From Apoderus coryli (lineage: Eukaryota > Arthropoda > Insecta > Coleoptera > Attelabidae): a stretch of DNA of 64,000 bases. Shown piece after piece: positions 41,919 to 53,605 of this stretch. Within the stretch, counting starts at the first letter, position 1. Each line of letters opens with the position of its first letter. The notes under the pieces are model-generated. The model was not told where the DNA came from, ran no database searches, and was given only the letters and a program-made list of their open reading frames with translations. The position numbers and the translations under genes are program-made. The DNA is taken from NCBI GenBank assembly GCA_911728435.2, contig OU452198.1:36857902-36921901 (forward strand), written 5' to 3'.

Positions 41919-44861
41919 ATGGATCAATACGTTAGGGATTTCGATGATCCAGAATTTGTGACCACGGATGTTGAAAGTATTATTGATTATAATTTAGAAT
42001 ACCGATTGGAATTGTTGGAAAATTTTTCAATTTTTCATTGTAATGCTCGAAGCCTCAACAAGAGTTTTAACGAGTTTACTGCCTTTTTACATCAATTTCA
42101 AGGTAGTTTTGATATTATTATTTTTACCGAAACATGGCACATATCTGATGTAAACTTCTTTAAAATAGATGGATATGAAACTTTGTATAATAAAGGCGAA
42201 ATTAATCGAAGCGACGGAGTCGTGGTTTATGTGAAGAGTATATATGAGAGTAGTTTTAATTACGATATAAAGTATATCGTGAATTTAAAAGTTTTATTTA
42301 TTAATATCAAAATTGAAAATTTTGATATTGCTCTTTTGGCTGTATATAGGCCACCTGAAACGAATGTTGATGATTTTATTAATGCTTTACCACAAATCTT
42401 GAACTCCAATGTAGCTCATCACAGCAAAAGTTTCTATTTCTTTATAGGGGATATAAACATAGATATAAAATCTAAGAAAAAATATAGCCAAAACTATTTG
42501 AATATCTTGAGTGAACTAGGATATAAGTCATTAATAAATAATTACACAAGAATTACTGGGGGTTCGAAATCTTGTATTGATCATATATTTGTTAAAGGAC
42601 CTCCAAGTATTGATTACAAATCATTTGTTCTTAAAGTTGATATTACAGATCATTTTCCTATAGTCGCAACTATTGATAAAAATTTGAAATATAATAGGGA
42701 TGAAAATAAAACAAACAGAAAGGAATTTAAAAAAATTAATAAATCTAAAATTAAACAAATATTCGAAAATGAAAACTGGACAGATATTTATAATGCTGAT
42801 GACGTAAACCAAGCTACTAATATTCTAATAGATAAAATAAAAACAGGATTTAATCAAGCAACTCAACTAATAAAAATAAAAAATAAACAAAAAAAAAGAA
42901 ATCCTTGGGTCACTCCGGCTTTGATAAACTCTATTAACATTAAACAGGAACTATATAGAAACACTTTAAAATTCCCAAACGATTTTCAAATAAAAGCAGA
43001 ATACATTAAGTATAAGAAAAAATTAGAAAAACTAATTATTGCCGCTAAATATAATTTTTATAAAAAGAAAATTGATAACGTCGGGAATGACACTAAACAG
43101 TTGTGGAATGCAATTGATCAATTTTCTAACAATAATAAAAAAGAAAGCAATATTAAACAGGTAAACATAAATAATAGGATTATCACTGAAAAGAAAGAAA
43201 TAGCGAATGAATTTAATAACTACTACGCGAAGCTAGGGTGTAATATGGCCGAAAAAATAAAGCAACCTACTCTACCGGTATTAAAAAGAAATATTATAAA
43301 TGAAAACATTTACTTTTATCCTGCTGATGTTCGTGAAGTAGAGGGATATATAACGGAATTAAAGTCAAACAAATCGCCGGGACACGATAATATTACTTCA
43401 GAGCAACTTAAATTAATATCAAAATATATCAAAATGCCTTTATGTTATATAATTAATAAAATATTTGAGAGCGGAATTTTTCCATCAATCTTGAAAATAG
43501 GTGTCGTGAAACCATTATTTAAAACTGGCAAGAAAGATATAATCTCAAATTATAGACCAATTACACTTGTTTCAAATGTAGGAAAAATTGTTGAAAAAGC
43601 AATTAAAAGAAGAATAACCACGTATACAGATAGATTTAACATAATTTCAGCAAAGCAATTTGGATTTAAAAAAGCGGTATCAACTGAAGAGGCTATCACT
43701 TATTTGGTTAAAAATATATATACTGCACTGGACAATAATGAGGTTGTTTTGTGTGTGTTCCTGGATTTGGCACGTGCTTTTGACACAGTAAACCACGAAA
43801 ACTTATTTAACATTTTTGAGGATATTGGTTTTAGGGGTTTGAGTTTAAAACTTATAAAAAGTTATATTTCAAATAGGATTCAGTGCGTTGGTATTGGAGA
43901 TAAATTAAGTTCCCCTCAGTATTTAAATTATGGTGTCCCACAGGGCACAGTACTTGGGCCAATTTTATTCAATTTGTATATAAACGGACTGTATGGTCTG
44001 GGGACAGAGGGAATCATATCATCATTTCCTGACGATACCGTAATTCAATATAGAGGTAATACGTGGGATGAAGTTAAACAAATAGCGGAAAGGGATTTAT
44101 CTCGATTAAAATCTTGGTTTGATGAAATGTATTTAACAATTAATTTTGACAAAACTAAATATATCCCATTCTCTTGCAATAAAGCTAGAACTACGCAGTT
44201 TCGAGAATTAAAAATAATGTTAGATTCTGAGGAAACAATTATAAAGCAAACCGATAACATAAAGTATCTAGGAATTGAAATTGACAAACATTTAAAATGG
44301 GATAAACATATAGCAATCTTGGTAAAAAAAATAAGGTTTTTAGTTTTTAAATTTCGTCAATTAAAAAAAATTTTACCTGTTCCGCATTTAGTTAAGGTCT
44401 ATTATGCGTTGGTACAATCATTGATACAATATGGTATTTCGGGATGGGGTGGTGCTTATAAAAGTCAATTAAAACCACTTGAAACATTACATAAGAGTAT
44501 TATCAAAATCATTTTTAATAGAAAGCAGACTTATTCTAGTGATTTGTTGTTTTCAGAAAGTAAATTCATGGACATAAGACAGTTGTATTGCTATCGAATG
44601 ATTCTGATGCAACATAAGAATAGAAATACACTCGATTCTATAGAGCACTCTTACCCCACAAGGTATAAAGAAAAATATGAATACTTACAAATACGATCTA
44701 GAAAAAAAATAGGTCAACGTTCTCCTCGATTTTTAGCGCCGAGAGTTTACTCAAATATTCCGGAACAATTAAGAGCGATTATTTCAATGTTTGTTTTTAA
44801 AAAAAGAATAAAACAGTGGATAACAATTTCCCGAGCATTGATACATAAATTAATTGATTGA
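41919..44861 (+). CDS. LINE ORF2: endonuclease + RT, catalytic motif FPDD
   Basis: 980 aa, with ATG at 41919, 201 bp after the ORF1 stop. Endonuclease motifs: FHCNARSLNKSF (Asn), FTETW (Glu), FFIGDINIDI (Asp), DITDHFPI (Asp-His). RT motifs: NYRPITLVSNVGKIVEKA, FLDLARAFDTVNHENLF (motif A), GVPQGTVLGPILFNLYING (motif B), and SSFPDDTVIQY at the motif C position. Known LINE RTs have (F/Y)ADD there, and here Ala is Pro (codon CCT, one step from GCT). That change next to the two catalytic Asp probably cripples the enzyme. The C-terminus ends LIHKLID. There are no stops, so the copy is young. It is a different family from the 33.6-38 kb LINE. Confidence 0.85.
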   Translation: MDQYVRDFDDPEFVTTDVESIIDYNLEYRLELLENFSIFHCNARSLNKSFNEFTAFLHQFQGSFDIIIFTETWHISDVNFFKIDGYETLYNKGEINRSDGVVVYVKSIYESSFNYDIKYIVNLKVLFINIKIENFDIALLAVYRPPETNVDDFINALPQILNSNVAHHSKSFYFFIGDINIDIKSKKKYSQNYLNILSELGYKSLINNYTRITGGSKSCIDHIFVKGPPSIDYKSFVLKVDITDHFPIVATIDKNLKYNRDENKTNRKEFKKINKSKIKQIFENENWTDIYNADDVNQATNILIDKIKTGFNQATQLIKIKNKQKKRNPWVTPALINSINIKQELYRNTLKFPNDFQIKAEYIKYKKKLEKLIIAAKYNFYKKKIDNVGNDTKQLWNAIDQFSNNNKKESNIKQVNINNRIITEKKEIANEFNNYYAKLGCNMAEKIKQPTLPVLKRNIINENIYFYPADVREVEGYITELKSNKSPGHDNITSEQLKLISKYIKMPLCYIINKIFESGIFPSILKIGVVKPLFKTGKKDIISNYRPITLVSNVGKIVEKAIKRRITTYTDRFNIISAKQFGFKKAVSTEEAITYLVKNIYTALDNNEVVLCVFLDLARAFDTVNHENLFNIFEDIGFRGLSLKLIKSYISNRIQCVGIGDKLSSPQYLNYGVPQGTVLGPILFNLYINGLYGLGTEGIISSFPDDTVIQYRGNTWDEVKQIAERDLSRLKSWFDEMYLTINFDKTKYIPFSCNKARTTQFRELKIMLDSEETIIKQTDNIKYLGIEIDKHLKWDKHIAILVKKIRFLVFKFRQLKKILPVPHLVKVYYALVQSLIQYGISGWGGAYKSQLKPLETLHKSIIKIIFNRKQTYSSDLLFSESKFMDIRQLYCYRMILMQHKNRNTLDSIEHSYPTRYKEKYEYLQIRSRKKIGQRSPRFLAPRVYSNIPEQLRAIISMFVFKKRIKQWITISRALIHKLID

Positions 44862-45235
44862 TTGAAAAACTGAAACTACCTAAGGTTACTAACGTATTGA
44901 TCGATCTTTCTCCTTGTTGTAATTAGTTTAATTAAGTCTGATATTGATATTGTATTTGGTATTTTCCAGAATAGCTTTTTAAGTTGTAGGTGTGTTTTGG
45001 ATAGATTTTCAGGGTGTTTGAATTTAAATTGGACTGTTATGTTGTTTTTGTTTTGTTTGAGAATATTGGAAGTTTACACGCACAAACCACTTGTTGGTTT
45101 CAGTGATTTACTCCATTTATTTTCAATATAATCAGAAAGAATCCTTAAATTTGTTATGCATATTATTGTACACTGACATTATTGAAAATAAATTATTATT
45201 ATTATTATTATATTATATACTAGAAAAAACACTAG

Positions 45236-45779
45236 ACATTTGTGTAGTTCCAATTGAGGTTTGGTATAGCATATCGTACCCTTCATCACCTTCCAAATAC
45301 TGATAGTTACCAGTTTACAACTTTAATTCTGCGAGACAATATCACTCAGGCAGCTGGTTTGTATCCCTATAAGAATTGATTGTTAAACCAATCCAATCAG
45401 AATTTGTTCTACTTACCATATTTTCTTTTTTTGTTTATAAACGCATATATAATCAAGTTATATATATATATATAACGCCTTTTCTAAAGAAAATAACGAC
45501 TTCCAATTATATACAAAATTAAAATTCATCTCATTGAAAAAGCGTTCCAAACGAAGTGAGTTTCTATTAAAAGTTTTTAAGAGAATTTACGCCCCTAAGA
45601 AATGTACAAGGAGATTCATTAAAAACTTAAATTACACCAAAGTGGACGGCGATCGAGACAAATTTTATTTCGTAGTTCTTTGAAATTACTTATTGCTTAT
45701 TAAAAAAATTATATACAAAATCAACGAATTACTTTCAACAGCTATAACAATAAATAAACTTATAGGCAACGACAAATCG
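45236..45779. other. No gene seen
   Basis: AT-rich sequence with a short (TA)n tract near 45460. Nothing else recognised. Confidence 0.4.
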
Positions 45780-46570
45780 GAGTTGGTAGCTGTCTGCCTC
45801 GAGCCAGAGCAGTAGAGAGGAGAGTTACCCGATGCTAGTGCTAGTGTCGGAACAGATCACCCCAAGCTAGTATCCAAGACAAAGTGATACACTAATATGT
45901 CAGACCACGGCGATGTGACCCTGGTATTCGGTCAAGTAGCCCCAAGCATTTGACTTGAATCCTGACTGTTCTAGGTTGGTATTAGGTCTATTTTTGTCTA
46001 CAAGGACCTAGCCTAAGAACAGAACTGCTACGTAGTGCCACTAAGCTCCCTCTCGATTGGTGTCGGCCTCGCAGGGGCATATAGTAGAAGACATGGTGAG
46101 TAACGGTCCTAGTATCTGAGACTACCTTAGGTCTACTTTGGCAAGGACCTAGCCTTACAACTGCGGGAGAGAGGCAGCCCCGCTCGGTAATATTAGTAGC
46201 TCTCTCTATCAATTGGTGTCGGCCTCGCAGAGGCAAACCGTTGCGTATAGTAGGGAACTCCTGAGTTGCAGTGGGAGTTGCGGAAATACTTCCATGTGCA
46301 TCTCCCTTGAGACGGACCATGAACCGTGGCTGATACTAGTATCCGAGACGATGCTATGTGCAGTGTAACACGCCGTCCATGTAGCTGAGCAGCCGTTTGA
46401 GGTCTCGGCGATGTGGTGAATTAGGCCTTCGTATCCGGGACCTATGCCACTTGGACTGGTACTCTCTACAATCAGAGTAATGGACCTAGAAGTTGATTAC
46501 GCCGATGTATATGTTAACAATACACCGGAACTTGTCTATGGTGTGTTAACGCGAGACTTAAGACGAAACG
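45780..46570. repeat. GC-richer degenerate tandem repeat
   Basis: Units of about 140 bp are recognisable by CAAGGACCTAGCCT (46000 and 46142) followed by ATTGGTGTCGGCCTCGCAG (46057 and 46203). Motifs such as CTAGTATC(C/T)GAGAC recur around them. Composition differs sharply from the AT-rich flanks. The 110-codon minus frame (45988-46320) simply reads two units (PLRGRHQ twice) and is not convincing as a gene. It may be a decayed minisatellite or a repetitive transposon part. Confidence 0.5.
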
Positions 46571-48923
46571 ATTTGTAAAAAAATGTCACCAACATTTGTT
46601 GCATGCTTTTTAGTCGTACAAGCTAGTATCAATATAAAATGATTGGTCCTCGTACGTTAATTATAGAATATAATATCATAAAAATTTTATATCACACTAT
46701 TAACAGTTGGTTTCTGTCTATTAAAAAAACGTTAAAAATTATTTGTGATCTCACGCTGTGTCGTGGTCATTATTATTTCCTGATAGAACACCTATAGAGT
46801 ATATGTGAGCCTGTGTGAGGCTAATTAGCATTAGAATGGATGTGGAAAAGGTGCCAGAGGACCCTGTCCAAATGTCTTTCTTTCACATTATTCTCTTTAT
46901 ATCTGCTTTAAGCGTTAGCATTTTTTATTCAAAGGGGTGTTATTAGACTGATATAAATATGATGTAAGACGGAACATAAAAAAATACTAGAATAGATCGT
47001 TACTTATTTTTATATTTATACTATTGAATTTAATGTGTAAAATATGATGGGCTAAAAATGTTAATGGATTTATAAACGCTCATTTTAAAATTTGGAAGTC
47101 TTACAAAATTCATCGAAATTGATGCACACGTTGGTATTTAAACTCATAAATATTTTGCGTTAGCTTAAATTTTTGTGCAAAGGTTAAGGACAATCTGGAG
47201 AATCAGAAGGTTTAAGGAAAATATGTTTTTCTTATTTATTTATTTTTAATAATTATTATTGTAAAACATGTAATATTGCGGATTTTAAATATACCTATAA
47301 CAAAATAAAATAAGTAGTTGCTAAGGAGATCCTTAAACAAAAAAAAAAAAAAGGTTAATGAAGCAGAATACTGTGTGGCAAACGGATCTGTAACAGCGCG
47401 GCGTCGGTAAGGGTAATGCAATTGTAATAAAACCTGGGTGATTTCATTCATAAAATATCCATCGTCATGCGTTATAAAAATTTATTAATAATTAATAAAC
47501 ATTTATGTGTTACTAAAAAATTAAAATTAATGAAAAGTTCTTCACGTGTTTGGTAAAAGCACCTACTGCCATTAAACTATAACACCCAAGAAGTAGGCAT
47601 TTTACTTATTTATTTATTTTATTTTGTACTAAAGGTTGCATATCAAAAACAAAATATAAAACGTTCTTATGAAAAACAAAAATATTCTAAAACAACTTAA
47701 CACTTAAAGAAAATAATTAAAATATCTTGGATCTTTTTGTTGCTTTGAGTCACATTAGGATCTATATAATTAACTGTTTTAAATAAATATAACGATCATA
47801 TAATTAGTATTAATTTATAGAAGGTGGCAATCGGTTAGATTCCGTTAACTTAACCATTATCATCAGTCTCGCTGTCGTCATCTTGTCCTAAAGTTATTAT
47901 AATGTGCTCAATTTCCTCCAAAACTTAGTCACTAATCGAAATAACCAATATTTCGCCCCTCTTGACGATATCTCCGTATTTCACAGAAAAAAAAAAACAA
48001 CATATAAAACCGGTAGGTAAGTAAAAGAATGCCGTCAAACGAGGCAACTTTGACACTCTATGCTAATTTTTTCTGTGTTTTTTGATTATTTATTTTTTTT
48101 TTTTGCTTTTATATGAATGCAATTATTGTACATTATTATTATCTACCTATAAACATTCGCTATCACTTCTCTTGTTTGGCCGTTGAGAGTTTTTCTGCGA
48201 GAAAATTTATTCATTTTAAAAAATAAGTAATAAAACTAATCAGAACTAACAAACAATGACACAAAGTAGCAAAACAGCAAATTGTTCAAAATCACAAAAC
48301 ACTCAATATACAATAATAATATTTGAGAATATTGGAACTCATACACGACAACAAATAAATAACAACACTCTGCCACTGGAAATTGAGGGGAAGTACTCAG
48401 TTTCCACCAATTCCAATTGCGACTTGAACACCCGCATGGCGACAAAACGTGCGAGGGTCTACGCACCAATTAGGATCGTTCAGGCGGCGTCTAAACACAC
48501 ATTTCGCGTGGTATTGCCGATTTTACAGAAGGTCATAATTTCGTTTTCCCTATTTTAATATTCAGTGTAGTTATTAAATAAAAATAAAACACCCAGTTGA
48601 AAATGCTGAGCTTTTTTCATTATTATTATTTGTAATAATTGTAAAAAATCGATTTTCAAATGAATACTACTTCTTAGAACTAGTGCTTTTTTGTAGGTGA
48701 ATTTGGCAATATCGGATTTTTTCTCCAAATTCATTTCGCTGTTACAGAATCCTTTGCCACACAGAAGTTGGAGCATCATACCACAGTATACAATAATCAT
48801 ACCACAGACGTGAGAGATAGATGAGGTAGAACCTTCCACGTGTCGATTTTTAATTTCTACTGTGTTTTTTCTTAATATTTTTTTATTTAGCTGCATATTA
48901 CTGACATAAAGTAAAGTGAATTC
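46571..48923. other. No confident gene
   Basis: AT-rich. One plus frame of 100 codons (48256-48558) with LPLEIEGKYSVSTNSNCDLN and MATKRARVYAPIRIVQAASK is less low-complexity than most, but I do not recognise it. A minus-strand scrap near 47950-47860 reads EEIEHI...QDDDSETDDNG and could be the acidic tail of an old transposon protein. Neither is strong enough to call. Confidence 0.25.
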
Positions 48924-49375
48924 AAGCTCTTTGTCGATGACCTGAAGTGTTATGGGCAAATTGGATATTCCACTGATTGCTACCTTTTACAAGAGGACGT
49001 CCTTCGTTTGGTACATTGGTGTGAAATGAATGGCATGGAATTAAACGTTGCCAAGTGTTTTTGTGTTTATTTCAACCGTTATTTCATAGGTCAATCGGTT
49101 ATGGAGAACAGAACTTCGGCGAAGGATTTGGGAGTTTATCTTTATGCTTCTCTGTCGTATACAGCTAACATAGAGCGTTCCAGGTCGCGGGCATTGCAGG
49201 TTTTGGGGTATGTCAAGCGATGCTCTACGGATTTTAGTAATATATAGACATTAAGAAAGTCTCGAATAAACTTAAAGTTTATGTCTGCTTAATTTTGCGC
49301 TGTAAGCTAGCGATTAGTTAGGTACGGTTGGTTGATAGAGTTGTACTTATTTGGACACCCTGTACATACGTAATA
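48924..49375 (+). pseudogene. LINE RT fragment (FVDD type)
   Basis: From 48924 the frame reads KLFVDDLKCYGQI, which is RT motif C with Ala replaced by Val but both Asp present. Then come LQEDVLRLVHWCEMNGMEL, KCFCVYFN and AKDLGVYL, to a stop at 49247. Frameshifted pieces ending VVLIWTPCTY reach about 49370. Order and spacing match the post-motif-C region of the 33.6-38 kb LINE (FADDLKIYR, WCTSNRLPLNIEKC, RDLGVMVD, VVWSPVY). It is an internal, inactive fragment of a related family. Confidence 0.75.
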
Positions 49376-50520
49376 GGTAAATATTATATTACATACGAGT
49401 ATACATCATATTTTTTATTCATGTATTTAGCTGAAAGTATCTCAACGACGAGCAGCCACTGTTAAAAGGAAAACTTCTGCAAGGCTCTTAAAAGAAAGCG
49501 TGTACTTTTTATCAGCGCACAGAGGAGAATAATGAAAAAAACGGACGGAATGAGCGAGCAGGCGGCCGACTTCATTTGCGTTTTCTTATTATCCACTTTT
49601 TATTTTCTATTTCTTCTCGAAAATTATTATTAAAATTCGTCGAGTGCAGTTTAAATGGAATAATTATATCGTTACGTTATATTCCAATTTAAAATTAGAA
49701 AAAATATTTCTAAAAAAAAATCGCTTATCGCTTCTGAAACAAATCCTCAATAATAATAATAAAATAATAAACGAATTGCAAGACAAATCTCAAATTAATA
49801 TGAGGGCTCGTGAAGTTCCCGGCTCGATTTAGAGAAGACCTAAATAAGTCTCACTATGTAATCAATTCGGTAAACTAACTTGACCAATTAAATGCTAATC
49901 AATAACACCGATACACACATTTATGTTAATCTGGCTTTGGAAATATCGAGGAGTTGCGGAATAAGGGTATGTGGTAGATTTTCTATTGTACCTATAATCA
50001 GCATACCTCCGACTATCATGTGAATCTAGGAAATTATCTGATGTCACTCTGTAATAGAAGAACTTTGTAGAGAATACTGTACTTTTTTTAAATTATTAAT
50101 AGTACGAGATTTGATAATATTACGTTAGAGAAAATGTGCATATCAGTACCTTCGTCAAGGACTCGCATGAAAAATAATTTAACTTTTAGTCTGGAAACCC
50201 CTAGGACAAACTACACTACACTACTACTACAGAACACCAATTTCGATGATGTCAAGATATTATAATGAGGTGCAAAATTGCGGTGACATTTTCTATGACA
50301 GTTTAAAAAAATTCAGGAACTAAATTATCTCTCAATTAATTTCAGGATAATTCGATTATTGTAAAAGTAAAAGTGTATTTTTTCCGATTTTTGTTTCTTG
50401 TTTTTGTTTAGTTTTTTCATATATATTTAGTTTTAAGTTTTGTTCTTTGGTTTTTTTGTTGGTAATATTATTCTTGTAAGTTTTTGGTTGAAATCGCTTC
50501 AGGCCTAGTAGACACAATCA
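49376..50520. other. No gene seen
   Basis: AT-rich, non-coding, nothing recognised. Confidence 0.4.
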
Positions 50521-50600
50521 CTAAATTTTCAAATAACAGTAGTAGAGGTCGAGTGATACATCATTTTAAAGCATTTGTTGTCTGCTTCACAGCCGCATTC
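50521..50600 (+). repeat. Dispersed repeat, uninterrupted copy
   Basis: It matches 7158-7187 joined to 7497-7520, with AAATTTTCAAA, AGAGGTCGAGTGATACATC and ATTTTAAA present without the LINE. It serves as an in-window empty site. Confidence 0.6.
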
Positions 50601-50831
50601 TTATTTAGGAAAATAAAGGCGTTTTATAATTAATATACAACTGGTGGTCTCAATAGTAAATCTTCTACACTACAAATTCAGTCTTCGAGCAAATGTTTCC
50701 AATTCCAAAAGCCACACAAAACTCGTGATTCTCTGGGATTTGGTCGTCAATTTCAAGTATTTAGTTTTCTTTTCTTGAGCCTTATTTCTTCAGTATTTAT
50801 ATTTGAAACTTCATGGGATGAGGCTCACAAA

Positions 50832-50878
50832 TTACAACACAGGTTAAATAACAAGTCGTTATTTAACCTGTGTTGTAA
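50832..50878. repeat. Perfect 21-bp hairpin, 5-nt loop
   Basis: 50832-50852 and 50858-50878 are exact reverse complements around AAGTC. It is AT-rich and non-coding. A perfect stem suggests recent origin or selection. Confidence 0.75.
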
Positions 50879-50899
50879 ATATAAATTTCAAGTATGTCC

Positions 50900-52090
50900 A
50901 AAATTTGAGAAACTGAACACTGATTAAGTTAAAATCACGACAAAATTGGCCGTAAAATTCAAAAGAACATAATATGTTATTATCTTATCAACAATTTGAG
51001 AGTAATCCTATTTTATAGGTTAATTCTCCGTAAGCTTTGTTCTTTATTTGTTTGGTTTATTTTATTATCATTTTCAATATATTTTTTCGCATTAATTTCA
51101 AAACAAAACAGAAAATATTTAACATAAATATGTTCAAATAACATTTTGATCCCCCTGCAATTTCAGATTCTTGTAGGCCACTTTTGTAGGGGGATGATCT
51201 TATACAAATGAATCAAGTTTTTAAAAAAGTTCTCCATGAATATAAAGTCGAGGTGATAGGGCACATGCCCTTGCTCTGTGTCCATTTTTATACGAAACAC
51301 CCTGTATATTTATATTGTGTCGAAAATTCATGATCTCGAGGCGGAGATGTTTAATATCATTCTCATTCAAATTAATCTAGCGACATAAACCTACTAAAAA
51401 CAACAATATACTATCAAATCGCTTATTTCAATTTTAATAGGGCGCGATTAGGCAAGCAGGCATCTTGTGGAATGGTTTTCCAATTTTGCCCAAAACGCAA
51501 CTCATCTGCCTGCCTTTTTCCACTATCCCCCCATCTTTTATCAATCACTTTACCCCTTTTTCAGATAAACTAAGGGTGTTCAAAAGAATGATGCCAAAGA
51601 ATCTGAACGAAATATTTCTCATAACTTTAATTTGAGAAGCACTGATAAATTTTGTGGAGAAAAATAATCGGCATTATACAAGGTGATTCACATGTTGGAT
51701 GGATGGGGTTTGAATTAAAACACACTTGTTCAATGACTATAATAGGAATTTATTTAACAAAACATAGTCAATACAAATTAAAATTTCTTAATGTGTTTCA
51801 AGCCTCTACCACCAACAAAAGCAGCAAGAGGCTATTGACGCCACAAGATATAAAAATATATATTTGAAAAAATTAAAAATAATTTGTAGACATACATCAA
51901 CAAACAAAACATATAAAACATAAGAATAATAATTAATACATACAGGTACATCGTCATATAAATAAATAAATCAATCAGTCAGATACTTAAAGTAAATTAT
52001 TTAAGTAAATATTCTACAGTTCAATATATATACATATATATATCCAAACACACAATACAAACTACTATCCAGTGTGTGAATCGCTCAAAA
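50900..52090. other. No gene; includes 3' UTR of next LINE
   Basis: 51440-51560 is pyrimidine-rich and C-rich on the plus strand. From roughly 51690 onward the sequence is probably the AT-rich 3' UTR of the minus-strand LINE that follows, although I could not find its terminal tail. TATATA tracts lie near 52025. Confidence 0.35.
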
Positions 52091-53410
52091 ATTAATGCAG
52101 ATTAAAAAAGTCACCTACTGTATAAAAAGCTTTTTCCAACAAATACGTTTTTAGAGCTTTACGGAATCGAGGAAGGGATGATAGCAAGTTCATTTCCATT
52201 GGCAGATGGTTGTGCATTTTTTGTATTGTATATAATCGAGCTTTTGATTAATTCGGAGGATGGGGCTGGCAGATAAAGATCATGTTCGGCGTTTCTAAGC
52301 AGATAGTTATGGAATGGTCTTTCAGAGACATCTGACAGGTGTTTGCGGATTAAGCAGACCGATTCCAATATGAATAAGGAATGTAGTGTTAGTATTTTAA
52401 ATTTTCTGAAGAAATCAGCACAGCATGTACCCCAGAATGGGAGGGCGTATCGAAGATGGGATTCGAAGAGTGAAAAGTAGACTGTTATGGAAGTTGACAA
52501 GTTAAGTTCTTTGGAAACTGATCTTAACGCAAAACAGGCAGAGCTTAATTTTTTTGATAACGCATCAATGTGCAACTTCCACTTCAGGGAGCTGTCAACA
52601 ACAAGGCCCAGAAACTTCACAAAAGAAACGACGTCAATAGTGGAATTATTAAGTTCAAAAGACTGCAGCGCACCTTTATTATATGACACAGATTTTGTTT
52701 TCGCAGTGTTCAAGCACAACAGGTTAGAGTTACACCATGATTTGATGGTGATTAAGTCTTTGGATATGGTACTATGAAGAGCCACACTATCCGGGCCGCA
52801 CGAAGTGAAACTAGTATCATCAGCAAAGAGAAGATACTTTACCGCTGATGTCTAGGCACGTAATGTCGTTGATAAATAGCAAAAACAAAATAGGACCCAA
52901 CATCGAACCCTGTGGAAGTTGGAACTCCACAATCCATCGGCCTGCAAGTAGACACAGCCGCATTCACCCTCACACACTGACTTCTGTTGCTAAGGTACGA
53001 CTTAAACCATCCCAGTGGAACCCCCCGAATTCCGTAGTGCTGTATCTTGTTAATTAGGATGTTATGACTTACACAGTCGAATGCTTTGGAGAAATCACAG
53101 AAAATTGATGCTGTAAAGTGGAGATTGTTCATGTTAGAGTAAACATTGTTGAAGACGGAGAATATGACATCATTAGTGAATTTATTAGCTAAAAATCCAA
53201 ATTGGTGGCTAGTTAATACTTCATATTTGTGCAGAAATGATAGAAGTTTCTTTTTAACCAGTCTTTCAATGATCTTGGATAGAGTAGATAGTAGTGCAAT
53301 TGGACGATAGTTTGAATCTTGATCCATATCGCCGCCCTTGTGCAGAGGAATAATTATAGATGTCGTATATGGTGGCTTGGACGTCGAAATAGTTCTGCGC
53401 TGGTTGGTGG
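52091..53410 (-). pseudogene. Decayed LINE RT (minus), several frameshifts
   Basis: In order on the minus strand: SIIIPLHKGGD and NYRPIALLSTLSKIIERLV (about 53380-53260), HQFGFLANKFTNDVIFSVF, IFCDFSKAFDCVSHNIL (motif A), then CGVP followed by a frameshift. In the next frame QGSMLGPILFLLFINDI (motif B) follows, and after a second frameshift FADDTSFTSC (motif C, intact Asp pair, about 52830-52800). A long frame (52785-52159) then has LGLVVDSSLKWKLHIDALS and the C-terminal domain. A third frameshift leads to RKALKTYLLEKAFYTVGDFF and a stop at 52091. The first frameshift is a 7-bp duplication of a CTTCCA-containing word inside the GVPQG codons. The endonuclease is missing. Dead copy. Confidence 0.8.
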
Positions 53411-53605
53411 TATCATTTAAAGCCTCATGGCACTATGTGTGACAGAAGATATCTATAATACATACTTTAAACAGTCCTTTTCTAACGATTACATGTTTTA
53501 AATTTTTATCTCGTCAACGAAGCAACATGTCAAAAAATACAAGAGATAGAAAAGCTGTAGTTTTAGTTTCTTAATCTCAAGACAATATCGAACTTAAAAT
53601 ATAGT
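53411..53605. other. No gene seen
   Basis: Short non-coding interval upstream of the decayed LINE. Confidence 0.4.

Larger units (their letters stand above)
41392..45220 (+). mobile_element. 5'-truncated LINE inserted in satellite
   Basis: It begins abruptly inside ORF1 coding sequence, directly after the satellite text TAGTACATTAC (41381-41391). It ends with AATAAATTATTATTATTATT at about 45187-45212. The satellite motif then continues as TAGAAAAAACACT at 45221. The element contains a partial ORF1, a ~200-bp spacer, a complete ORF2 and a 3' UTR of about 330 bp. Junction text ATTAC (left) and ATATAC (right) may be an imperfect target duplication. Confidence 0.85.

Noticed and set aside
45988..46320. 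110-codon frame with repeated PLRGRHQ
   Set aside because: The repeat in the peptide mirrors the ~140-bp DNA tandem repeat; no other coding evidence.
47860..47960. Acidic peptide EEIEHI...DDDSETDD on the minus strand as a gene end
   Set aside because: Too short, stops directly upstream, and no associated domain.
49356..49365. CACCCTGTAC as another copy of the terminal word
   Set aside because: Here it lies in the decayed RT codons WTPCTY, so it is probably coding-derived coincidence.
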